A stretch of DNA of 5,277 bases from Candidatus Adiutrix sp. GTDB lineage: Bacteria > Desulfobacterota > Desulfarculia > Adiutricales > Adiutricaceae. Positions 1 through 5,277 of the stretch are shown piece by piece. The position numbers were made by a program, and so were the translations under genes. The notes under the pieces are model-generated. The model worked only from the letters and a program-made list of their open reading frames with translations, ran no database searches and had not been told where the DNA came from. The stretch lies in the NCBI GenBank assembly GCA_031273445.1, contig JAISRV010000280.1:1-5277 (forward strand). Reading direction: 5' to 3'. Within the stretch, counting starts at the first letter, position 1. Every line of letters begins with the position of its first letter.

Positions 1-591
1 ACCATCAAATCCTGGCTCGGCGCGGAGGGCGAAGCGGCTTTAAGAGCCGGCCTCGGCCGGCCGCTGAATTTTGTTTCCATGCTGGAGGGCCGCTTCAAGT
101 TTCGCCCCAAGGATGGTCCGGCTGAAATTCCCAAGTTCAGATCCGTCGGCGACGGGGCTTACAAAGACGGCCTTTTGCCGCACAATTACGGCCGTCTGGG
201 TTTGAGCGCGCCGCTGAATCAAAATCAGCTGAGGCGCCTGAAAAACTCTTTGACCTTGGAAAAAAGCCGTCCGGTCTTGGTTTTGGGCACGGGAGAGTTT
301 CTGCATCCCCCCTACCGGCTGGCCAGAATGCTGGAAGACGACGGCTTTGAGGTGACCTTCGCCTCCACGACCAGAACGCCTGTCGCCCTCGGCCATATCA
401 TCGGCAGCGTCATGCGCTTCGCCGACAACTATCACGACGGCATCGACAATTTTTTATACAATGTCCCGCCGGAGTCGGACAGTCAAAAAATAATCTGCTA
501 TGAAACGCCGCATCTGCCCGACGGCCATGATCTGGCCGCGCGTCTCGGCGCTCAAACCGTTTTTTTCGGGGCGCCCCATGGCGCCGCCTGA
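1..591 (+). CDS. Phosphoribosyltransferase-TRSP domain protein, 5'-truncated (C-terminal part)
   Basis: The frame is open from the first base to the TGA at 589-591, giving 196 codons with no stop, so the true start lies upstream of the window. The visible part contains a Rossmann-like strand and glycine loop, VLVLGTGEF (about fragment residues 92-100). It is followed by a TTRTP motif (123-127), FLYNV (151-155) and YETPH (167-171). This series matches the TRSP domain, named for a Thr-Arg-Ser-Pro motif, that follows a PRTase domain in ter-associated proteins; here the motif reads TRTP. The catalytic PRTase half with its PRPP loop would be in the missing N-terminus, so activity cannot be judged. 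The family is thought to act in the cytosol on a PRPP-derived intermediate of a nucleoside-like metabolite, which is a prediction from the literature. The HAD phosphatase gene begins 31 nt downstream, suggesting one operon. Domain identity is recognised from memory and fits well. Confidence 0.85.
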   Translation, partial: TIKSWLGAEGEAALRAGLGRPLNFVSMLEGRFKFRPKDGPAEIPKFRSVGDGAYKDGLLPHNYGRLGLSAPLNQNQLRRLKNSLTLEKSRPVLVLGTGEFLHPPYRLARMLEDDGFEVTFASTTRTPVALGHIIGSVMRFADNYHDGIDNFLYNVPPESDSQKIICYETPHLPDGHDLAARLGAQTVFFGAPHGAA

Positions 592-608
592 CGAGCGGAT
601 GTTCCGCC

Positions 609-615
609 AGGAAAA
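609..615 (+). promoter_or_regulatory. Ribosome binding site that sets the HAD gene start
   Basis: AGGAAAA lies 7 nt before the ATG at 623. Two in-frame upstream ATGs, at 578 and 599, have poorer Shine-Dalgarno sequences. They would add a charged N-terminal tail (MAPPDERMFRQENNE) before the first conserved HAD strand. The 623 start places the catalytic aspartate at residue 8, as is usual for HAD phosphatases. Confidence 0.6.
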
Positions 616-622
616 TAACGAG

Positions 623-1387
623 ATGGCGACGGCTGTTTTCATGGACCTTGACGACACCGTCTTCCAAACCATGAGAAAATGCCGAAAAGACGGCGGGCCG
701 CTCAAGGCGGCGGCCATGGCCGCCGACGGCAGCCCGTCTTCATATTTCGAGCCCGGCCAATATCACCTGCTGGAGCGTGTTTTATCCGCAGCCATGTTGA
801 TACCGGTCACGGCCCGCGATCTTGAGGCCCTGGGGCGAGTGCGGCTGACCTTTAAGCACGGGGCCATCGCGGATTACGGCGGGGTGATTTTAGACCGCGA
901 CGGCCGCCCCGACCAAAGCTGGCATGACCGGATGGCGACTTTGTGCGCCGACGCCCGGCCGATTTTAATGGAGGCCAGAGACCGGGCCGACGGGCTGATC
1001 TCCGCCGGGCGCCTGGCCTGCCGGGCGCGCCTGATCAGCGATCTGGGGCTTTGTTTTTATTTGGTGATCAAGAATTACAACTCCCGCCTGGAAGAGCTGG
1101 ATGAAATAAAAGCGGCCCTGACCGATTTCGCCGGAAATAATAGTCTTCAAATAAATTTAAACGACAACAATCTGTCTTTTCTGCCCGGGTTTCTGAACAA
1201 AGCCCGGGCCGTCGCCTATTTTATGGAAACCCGGCTAAAACCGCGGCACGGCCGGGTCTTGACCATCGGCATGGGCGACAGCCTCGGCGATTTTAAATTT
1301 CTAAAATTATGCGATTTTATGCTCATCCCCTCAAGAAGCCAGCTGGCCGACGATTTTTCGCCGCAAAATTCGTGCGGCCGACAATAA
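623..1387 (+). CDS. HAD-superfamily hydrolase (phosphatase) of the ter-associated biosynthetic module
   Basis: This 254-residue protein has all four HAD motifs. Motif I is FMDLDDT, with nucleophile D8 and acid/base D10. Motif II is PVTARD with T63, motif III is probably K193 in FLNKARAV, and motif IV is GMGDSLGD with D219 and D223. The segment of roughly 125 residues between motifs II and III is long enough for a C2-type cap, as in Cof and sucrose-phosphatase-like enzymes that act on small sugar or nucleotide phosphates. It is a soluble cytosolic protein with no signal peptide or membrane segment. The complete motif set indicates an active Mg-dependent phosphatase, and the context suggests that it dephosphorylates a PRPP-derived intermediate made by the flanking PRTase-like proteins. 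The substrate itself is not visible. The gene lies 31 nt after the TRSP gene and 17 nt before the next. An earlier ATG at 578 would overlap the upstream gene by 14 nt and is less likely. Confidence 0.9.
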   Translation: MATAVFMDLDDTVFQTMRKCRKDGGPLKAAAMAADGSPSSYFEPGQYHLLERVLSAAMLIPVTARDLEALGRVRLTFKHGAIADYGGVILDRDGRPDQSWHDRMATLCADARPILMEARDRADGLISAGRLACRARLISDLGLCFYLVIKNYNSRLEELDEIKAALTDFAGNNSLQINLNDNNLSFLPGFLNKARAVAYFMETRLKPRHGRVLTIGMGDSLGDFKFLKLCDFMLIPSRSQLADDFSPQNSCGRQ

Positions 1388-1404
1388 GGAAAGTAAGAAA
1401 AGCC

Positions 1405-2520
1405 ATGTCACAGACATTCAGCGGCAGTTATGAGCCCGACGACGTCGCCTTTCTGCTGAAGACGATCGACATGGAACCCATCCCCATGGACGAAAGAGAG
1501 AGGCTGATTCAATCAGGCCGGGCCCACTACAGCGAGATGATCGGCCCCGAAAGCGCCCCCTCCGCCAGGTATCTGGACCTTTTTCATGAGGGGCTCGCGC
1601 GCAACCGAGCCGCCATGGCCCGCCATCTCGTGGCCCTGGCCGGGATCATCAGCCGGAGCCGGGCCGGGCCATTGACCCTCGTCTCTCTGGCCAGGGCCGG
1701 CGTGCCCGTGGGCGTCCTCTTGGGCCGCATTTTGAAGCGCCATTTCAGGCGCGAGGTCCGCCACTATTCCATTTCCGTCATCCGTGACCGGGGCATTGAC
1801 GGAAATGCCCTTTCACACCTCCTGAAAAATGAAGGGCGGCCGGAGAAGTCGATCGTCTTCGTCGACGGCTGGACCGGGAAGGGGGTCATGGCCGGCGAAC
1901 TCGACGCGGCCGTGAGAAAATATAATCTCAGCTTCGGAACCGACATTTCGCCGGACCTTTACGTGTTGAGCGACCTTTGCGGCGCGGCCGCCGCCGCCGC
2001 CAGTTCCGAAGACTTTCTGATCCCTTCCTGTCTTTTGAACAGCACTGTTTCGGGTCTCATCAGCCGCACCATTTTAAACGCGGCCCATATCGGACCTGAT
2101 GATTTTCATGGCTGCGTCTTTTACGGCGAATTGGCCCAGGCCGATTTATCGAGATGGTTCGTGGAACAGATCATGATTGAGGTGGAGCGCCTCGCCGCCC
2201 TCAGCCCGGCGGGCGCCCTCGCGGCCGCGGCTCTGGGCCCGGCCCGAAGAGCGGCTTTGCGCCAAAGAAACAAAGCCTTTATTGAGCGACTCAAGGCCCG
2301 CCACGGCCTGACCGATCAAAACCATATCAAACCCGGCATCGGCGAAGCCACCCGCGTGCTTCTCCGGCGGGCGCCGGAGCTTTTGATCCTCAGAGACCCC
2401 GACGACCCCCAGGTGGCCCACCTGCGCCTATTGGCCAGGCAGCGGTCAGTGCCGGCGATTCACGACGCGAACCTTCCCTACCGGGCCGCGGCCCTGATAA
2501 AGGCCCTGGCCGATGCTTAA
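1405..2520 (+). CDS. PRTase-like protein with C-terminal PELOTA-type domain (StiP family)
   Basis: The protein has 371 residues. The N-terminal two-thirds shows PRTase-like landmarks: SLARAGVPVGVLLGR (94-108), HYSISVIRDRGID (120-132) and a VDGWTGKG loop (153-160) in the place of the PRPP-binding loop. FLIPSCLLNSTVSGLISRT (204-222) is a further family signature and contains C209. The last 60 residues, starting GIGEATRVLLRR (311-322) and ending PYRAAALIK (359-366), match the PELOTA-like RNA-binding domain fused to this family. Databases may label such proteins 'cysteine protease StiP'; comparative genomics instead treats them as phosphoribosyltransferases of the ter biosynthetic module. The ATG at 1405 was chosen because the longer frame from 1309 lies inside the HAD gene and adds an unconserved basic tail. 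AAGGA at 1386-1390 is rather far (14 nt) from the start, so initiation may depend on coupling to the HAD stop. An alanine-rich stretch (193-199) probably reflects GC-rich repeat sequence. The gene overlaps the next by 8 nt. Confidence 0.88.
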   Translation: MSQTFSGSYEPDDVAFLLKTIDMEPIPMDERERLIQSGRAHYSEMIGPESAPSARYLDLFHEGLARNRAAMARHLVALAGIISRSRAGPLTLVSLARAGVPVGVLLGRILKRHFRREVRHYSISVIRDRGIDGNALSHLLKNEGRPEKSIVFVDGWTGKGVMAGELDAAVRKYNLSFGTDISPDLYVLSDLCGAAAAAASSEDFLIPSCLLNSTVSGLISRTILNAAHIGPDDFHGCVFYGELAQADLSRWFVEQIMIEVERLAALSPAGALAAAALGPARRAALRQRNKAFIERLKARHGLTDQNHIKPGIGEATRVLLRRAPELLILRDPDDPQVAHLRLLARQRSVPAIHDANLPYRAAALIKALADA

Positions 2521-3400
2521 CTCTTTAGCCATTGATCTCGGGGCCACTCTTTATATTCCGTCCACCCATGAAGCCATACTGGATGTGGCCAATCTGAAGA
2601 AATACCCGCAGCTGCGTTCCCTGGTCTTCTGCGCCGAAGATTCCGTGGCCGCGAACGATTTGCCGAAGGCCCTGGCCAATCTGGCCCGGGTTCTCCCGGC
2701 TCTGGAAGAGGCGCCGCTGTCGCGTTTCATCCGGCCAAAAAATCCGGAGCTTTTGGAGGAACTGCTGACCTTTGACGGCATAGAGCGCCTTGACGGCTTT
2801 GTTCTGCCCAAAGCCGATCTGGAAAATCTGCCGCGTTATTTCAAGGTTCTGGAGCGGCATGAGCGATTCGTCGTCATGCCCATCCTGGAAACCGGCCTCG
2901 TCTTCGACCTGAATTCATTATGCGAATTGCGCGATTTTCTGGCCGGATCAAAACTCAAATCAAGAATTAAGGCCCTGCGCATCGGCGCTCTCGACCTTTT
3001 GAGCCTTCTGCATCTGCGGCGTCAGGACAATGAAACGCTTTACGAAACCCCCCTGGCTTACGTCATGGATCAGCTCATCGCCGTCTTCAGGCCGGCGGGA
3101 TTCAGCCTGACGGCCCCGGGCTGCGAGTGTTTCGGCAACCCTGAACTTCTGGTCAGGGAGCTGGACCTGGACATCAACCGGGGGCTGTTCGGCAAAACCG
3201 CCCTCCACCCCGAGCAGGTCGGCATAATTCATGCGGCTTACAGGGTCTCTGAACGCGAGCTCATGGAAGCCAGGGCCGTCAACGACCCGTCCCGGCCGGC
3301 GGTTTTCAGGCTCGGCGACCGTATGTTCGAAAAGGCGGTTCATCAGCGCTGGGCGGCGACAATCGAGGCCAGACATGAAATTTACGGGCTGAAAAATTAA
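2513..3400 (+). CDS. CitE/HpcH-like TIM-barrel C-C bond lyase
   Basis: This complete 295-residue protein belongs to the HpcH/HpaI aldolase-citrate lyase beta superfamily, in the divergent branch found in ter-linked clusters. Visible landmarks along the barrel are LYIPSTHE (13-20), LVFCAEDSV (37-45, acidic pair E42/D43), RPKNPELL (74-81, probable substrate-binding R74), PILETG (123-128, E126 a likely metal ligand), RIGALDLL (156-163, D161) and GKTALHPEQ (227-235). Together they suggest an intact Mg-dependent lyase or aldolase acting on a keto-acid or acyl substrate. The substrate is unknown; in this setting it may join or split a carbon side chain on the PRPP-derived metabolite. The ATG at 2513 overlaps the upstream stop by 8 nt, and AAAGG at 2499-2503 lies inside the preceding gene, so translation is probably coupled. 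The protein has no export signal. A large open frame on the opposite strand across this gene is a shadow. Confidence 0.88.
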   Translation: MLNSLAIDLGATLYIPSTHEAILDVANLKKYPQLRSLVFCAEDSVAANDLPKALANLARVLPALEEAPLSRFIRPKNPELLEELLTFDGIERLDGFVLPKADLENLPRYFKVLERHERFVVMPILETGLVFDLNSLCELRDFLAGSKLKSRIKALRIGALDLLSLLHLRRQDNETLYETPLAYVMDQLIAVFRPAGFSLTAPGCECFGNPELLVRELDLDINRGLFGKTALHPEQVGIIHAAYRVSERELMEARAVNDPSRPAVFRLGDRMFEKAVHQRWAATIEARHEIYGLKN

Positions 3401-3418
3401 CCATAAGAAGGAGACAGT

Positions 3419-4060
3419 ATGCGCAGACTTCCAGTTTATTTGTTGATCGACGTTTCCGGCTCCATGACCGGTGAACCCATAGAAATGGCGAGAAACGGGC
3501 TGCAAGCCATGCAGTCCGCCCTCCGCAAGGATCCGCACGCCCTTGAACAGGCTTACGTCAGCCTCATCACTTTTGAATCCGTCGCCAGACAGGCCGTCCC
3601 CCTTACGGAGGCGCCCAAATTCCAGATTCCCCCCTTTGAGGCCGGCGGCGGCACCGCGCTGGGCGCGGCCCTGGCCCTGGCGGCCAAGTGCGCGGAAAAG
3701 GAAGTGGTCAAAAACACCCTGGAGCAAAAGGGCGACTGGAAACCCCTGGTCTTTATCATGACCGACGGCGAACCCACCGACCAACTGGAGCCGGGCCTGA
3801 GCGCCTTTAAAACCGTCCCGTGGGGCGTAGTGGTGGCCTGCGCCGCCGGCGCCCAAGCCAACACGGAAACGCTGCGCCGGATCGCCGGGGACAACGTCGT
3901 CTCCCTGGACACCTCCGATTCCAACTCCTTCGCCGCTTTCTTCAAGTGGGTTTCCGCCAGCATAGTGGCCACCAGCAAAAAGGCCGATTCCGGCGCCGAG
4001 GCCGCGGGCCTGGACGACCTGCCGCCCCCGCCGCCGGTGATCACGCTGGTCAAATTTTAA
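3419..4060 (+). CDS. terY: TerY-type vWA domain protein (first copy)
   Basis: This 213-residue single-domain vWA protein has the length and sequence character of plasmid and chromosomal TerY. The MIDAS is complete: DVSGS (D11, S13, S15), T79 in GGGTALG, and D116 in MTDGEPTD. WGVVVACAAG (135-144) and the FFKWVSASI helix (174-182) are typical of TerY. The C-terminus is a proline-rich LPPPPPVITLVKF tail (201-213). There is no signal peptide or membrane helix, so it should work in the cytosol, binding partners through a divalent metal as a scaffold or sensor in the Ter stress response. Its start has a strong site, AAGGAG at 3408-3413, 5 nt upstream. The gene follows the lyase by 18 nt and probably shares its transcript, which places the vWA protein at the end of the biosynthetic set. 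A 14-nt AT palindrome spans its stop codon (4052-4065). Confidence 0.93.
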   Translation: MRRLPVYLLIDVSGSMTGEPIEMARNGLQAMQSALRKDPHALEQAYVSLITFESVARQAVPLTEAPKFQIPPFEAGGGTALGAALALAAKCAEKEVVKNTLEQKGDWKPLVFIMTDGEPTDQLEPGLSAFKTVPWGVVVACAAGAQANTETLRRIAGDNVVSLDTSDSNSFAAFFKWVSASIVATSKKADSGAEAAGLDDLPPPPPVITLVKF

Positions 4061-4139
4061 AATTTTGTTTCATCGCTCATTTGTTCCGTTCGTTACGCCC
4101 CGCCATTTCAGGGGCTGACAGCCGGCAGTTCCCGGGTGT

Positions 4140-4157
4140 AGGCGAATATTTTTAAAA
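4140..4157 (+). repeat. 18-nt direct repeat, copy 1
   Basis: AGGCGAATATTTTTAAAA recurs at 4278-4295 with one difference (T4147 versus C4285). The two copies begin 138 nt apart and bracket the hairpin cluster. The tail of this copy overlaps TAAAAT (4153-4158), which resembles a sigma-70 -10 box with one mismatch. No convincing -35 box is seen 16-18 nt upstream, so a promoter here is only possible. An RNA starting 7 nt later would begin at the first hairpin. Confidence 0.75.
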
Positions 4158-4160
4158 TGC

Positions 4161-4272
4161 AGGTCGCCCCCGGAGAGGGGCGACGGAGGACGCGACTGTT
4201 GGAGATGGCGACCAAGTCACACGCCAAGCAAAAATCGCACTTTTTGCTTGGCTACGACCTAGCCAGCCAAGC
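4161..4272 (+). promoter_or_regulatory. Structured intergenic element: three tandem hairpins with an alternative fold
   Basis: Three inverted repeats stand in a row in the gap before the second terY. Hairpin 1 is GTCGCCCC (4163-4170) with GGGGCGAC (4177-4184) around a 6-nt loop. Hairpin 2 pairs GACT/TGG (4194-4202, with a 2-nt bulge) with CCAAGTC (4212-4218) around a 9-nt loop. Hairpin 3 is a perfect 12-bp stem, GCCAAGCAAAAA (4223-4234) with TTTTTGCTTGGC (4241-4252), around a 6-nt loop. The 3' arm of hairpin 3 can instead pair downstream as GCTTGGCT (4246-4253) with AGCCAAGC (4265-4272), so the two folds exclude each other. GGTCGCC (4162-4168) could also pair with GGCGACC (4207-4213). No T-run follows any stem, so this is not a plain intrinsic terminator. 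A structured leader, a small RNA or a repeat-derived element are all possible. I recognise no known riboswitch class. The pairings are read directly; the function is inferred. Confidence 0.55.
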
Positions 4273-4277
4273 CGAAC

Positions 4278-4295
4278 AGGCGAACATTTTTAAAA
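4278..4295 (+). repeat. 18-nt direct repeat, copy 2
   Basis: AGGCGAACATTTTTAAAA matches copy 1 at 17 of 18 positions. Its 3' end runs into AAGAGG (4295-4300), the ribosome binding site of the second terY, so the repeat covers the approach to the translation start. The TTTTTAAAAA core is self-complementary. Confidence 0.75.
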
Positions 4296-4305
4296 AGAGG
4301 CAATT

Positions 4306-4938
4306 ATGAGAAAACTGCCCATTTATATTTTACTGGACACTTCCGGCTCCATGCGCGGGGAACCCATCGAGGCGGTCCGCTCCGGGCTCCAGTCTCTTTT
4401 GTCGAGCCTCCGGCGCGACCCCTACGCCGTGGAGACGGTCTACCTTTCCGTCATCACTTTCGACCGGGAGGCCAGGGTCATAACCCCCATGACCGAACTG
4501 GCCCAGTTCGTCCTGCCCGTCATTCCTCCGCTGGAATCTTCCCCCACCAACATGGGAGAAGCCCTGGAGCTGATGCTCAAACGCTACGACGAGGAAGTGG
4601 TCAAAGCGGACGAGAGCCAGAAAGGCGACTGGCTGCCCATGGCCGTGGTCATGACCGACGGCGCCCCCTCGGACACCTTGCTCTTTGAGGAAATGTGCGG
4701 GAAAATCCGCCAATATCGTTTCGCCCACGTCATCGGCTGCGCGGCCGGGCCCAAAGCCAAAACAGAGCCCCTACGCAAATTCGCCACCAGGGTGGTCGCC
4801 CTGGAGACGATGGACAGCAGCGGCTTTTCCCAATTTTGGCAGTGGGTCTCCCTGGCGGTGAGCCGCCACAGCCAGACCACCGACATCACCCTGGACGAAC
4901 TGCCGCCGCCGCCGGCGGAAATCAAACTGGCCCTTTAA
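4306..4938 (+). CDS. terY: TerY-type vWA domain protein (second, divergent copy)
   Basis: This 210-residue vWA protein is paralogous to the one just upstream: 30 of the first 50 residues are identical by hand alignment, with weaker similarity later. The MIDAS is intact: DTSGS (D11, S13, S15), T81 in SSPTNMGEAL, and D118 in MTDGAPSD. The loop around T81 is changed from GGGTALGAAL to SSPTNMGEAL, and the segment after the third motif (LLFEEMCGKIRQYRFAHVIGC) differs clearly, so the copies probably bind different partners. It ends with the same kind of proline-rich tail, LPPPPAEIKLAL (199-210). It is cytosolic, with no signal peptide. AAGAGG at 4295-4300 lies 5 nt before the ATG. Unlike its neighbours it has a 245-nt leader containing repeats and hairpins, so it may be controlled separately. 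Several terY copies per locus are known in ter clusters such as that of plasmid R478. Confidence 0.9.
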   Translation: MRKLPIYILLDTSGSMRGEPIEAVRSGLQSLLSSLRRDPYAVETVYLSVITFDREARVITPMTELAQFVLPVIPPLESSPTNMGEALELMLKRYDEEVVKADESQKGDWLPMAVVMTDGAPSDTLLFEEMCGKIRQYRFAHVIGCAAGPKAKTEPLRKFATRVVALETMDSSGFSQFWQWVSLAVSRHSQTTDITLDELPPPPAEIKLAL

Positions 4939-4962
4939 AAATCATAATCACGCGGGTAACTC

Positions 4963-5277
4963 ATGGACGCTCCGTCGCCTGGCCTCACTGAAAATTTTAG
5001 CCGACTGTTAAAAGACATACAGACCGAACTGGACGAAATCCGGCCGACCGGCCCGGATCAGGGCCAGGACGGCTTCGAAAAGCTCCGGCGTTTGATCGAG
5101 GCGCTGCGGCGGCGCCCTGACGAGGCCCCTGAGGACGGCGATAAGATATCTCTGTCGGATTTTTTAAGGGAAGAACTGTCGGACATTTTCGGCGCCGATA
5201 AAGTCTCGGCCGGGCTGGCCGGGGAGAAAAAGGACCTGTCTCCCACCATCCGCCTGTTGAGTTTTCTTTTGGGCGAG
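4963..5277 (+). CDS. Unrecognised acidic helical protein, 3'-truncated
   Basis: The frame is open from the ATG at 4963 to the last base, 105 codons without a stop, so the gene continues beyond the window. It begins 24 nt after the second terY stop on the same strand, and codon choice looks like that of its neighbours. No strong Shine-Dalgarno sequence precedes it (only GGGT at about 4954-4957), so translation may be coupled to terY. The product starts MDAPSPGLTENFSRLLKDIQ and is hydrophilic, with likely amphipathic helices at about residues 11-27 and 38-51 (FEKLRRLIEALRRR). A charged linker rich in Asp, Glu and Pro follows, then a further helical segment (SLSDFLREELSDIFG). It has no signal peptide or membrane segment in the visible part. 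I do not recognise a family. In other ter loci, TerY is accompanied by a PP2C-type phosphatase and a protein kinase; nothing here confirms either. Confidence 0.7.
   Translation, partial: MDAPSPGLTENFSRLLKDIQTELDEIRPTGPDQGQDGFEKLRRLIEALRRRPDEAPEDGDKISLSDFLREELSDIFGADKVSAGLAGEKKDLSPTIRLLSFLLGE

Noticed and set aside
500..622. Longer N-terminus for the HAD gene starting at 500, 578 or 599
   Set aside because: The extension overlaps the TRSP coding sequence or adds an unconserved tail. The best ribosome binding site and motif position point to 623.
1309..1404. N-terminal extension of the PRTase-PELOTA gene
   Set aside because: It lies mostly inside the HAD gene, encodes basic, unconserved residues and has no better start signal.
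1982..2002. GCC/GCG run in the PRTase-PELOTA gene as a functional repeat
   Set aside because: It encodes a short alanine stretch and is ordinary low-complexity sequence for a GC-rich genome.
2960..3856. 298-codon open frame on the minus strand across the lyase and first terY
   Set aside because: It is antisense to two genes with clear family motifs. It lacks any recognisable domain and spans an intergenic junction, as expected from GC-rich codon bias.
4052..4065. AT palindrome AAATTTTAAAATTT as a regulator binding site
   Set aside because: It spans the terY stop codon and is a simple A/T run. No second site or promoter accompanies it.
4097..4115. Hairpin GCCCC/GGGGC after the first terY as an intrinsic terminator
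   Set aside because: The stem is only 5 bp with a 9-nt loop and no T-run follows, so termination is not supported.
4162..4213. tRNA-like element, because GGTCGCC pairs with GGCGACC as a 7-bp stem
   Set aside because: The span is only 52 nt. There is no T-loop GTTC-type sequence and no anticodon arm in the right place.
4223..4252. The 12-bp hairpin as a terminator
   Set aside because: The A and T runs lie inside the stem next to the loop. The stem ends in GGC followed by CTACG-type sequence, with no downstream T-run.

Overview
The window is a dense run of genes on the + strand. It reads as part of a ter-associated stress-response locus from a GC-rich, probably Gram-negative bacterium. Codon use favours G/C in third positions, with scattered AT-rich patches. 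A deltaproteobacterium-like host is only a guess from style; no marker gene fixes the taxon. Both ends cut through genes.

Layout. Positions 1-591 hold the C-terminal part of a phosphoribosyltransferase-TRSP protein. Positions 623-1387 encode a HAD-superfamily phosphatase and 1405-2520 a second PRTase-like protein with a C-terminal PELOTA-type domain (the family some databases call cysteine protease StiP). Positions 2513-3400 encode a CitE/HpcH-like TIM-barrel C-C bond lyase. Next come two paralogous TerY-type von Willebrand A (vWA) proteins, at 3419-4060 and 4306-4938. The start of an unrecognised acidic, helical protein follows at 4963 and runs off the right edge. The first five genes are packed tightly (gaps of 31 and 17 nt, one 8-nt overlap, then 18 nt) and look like one transcription unit. 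The only sizeable gap is 4061-4305.

How it works together. The two PRTase-like proteins, the HAD phosphatase and the CitE-like lyase match the biosynthetic module that comparative genomics has linked to ter (tellurite/stress) operons, where it was proposed to make a nucleoside-like small molecule. That product is a prediction from family biology, not something visible here. The TerY proteins have intact metal-ion (MIDAS) motifs and would act as cytosolic scaffolds or sensors. No TerD, TerC, ATP-grasp, kinase or PP2C gene is visible; any of these could lie beyond the edges.

The most unexplained part is the 245-nt gap before the second terY. It has a near-perfect 18-nt direct repeat (17/18) bracketing three tandem hairpins. 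A third copy of one hairpin arm allows a mutually exclusive alternative fold. This looks like a structured leader RNA or a small repeat element controlling the second terY, and I recognise no known RNA family in it.
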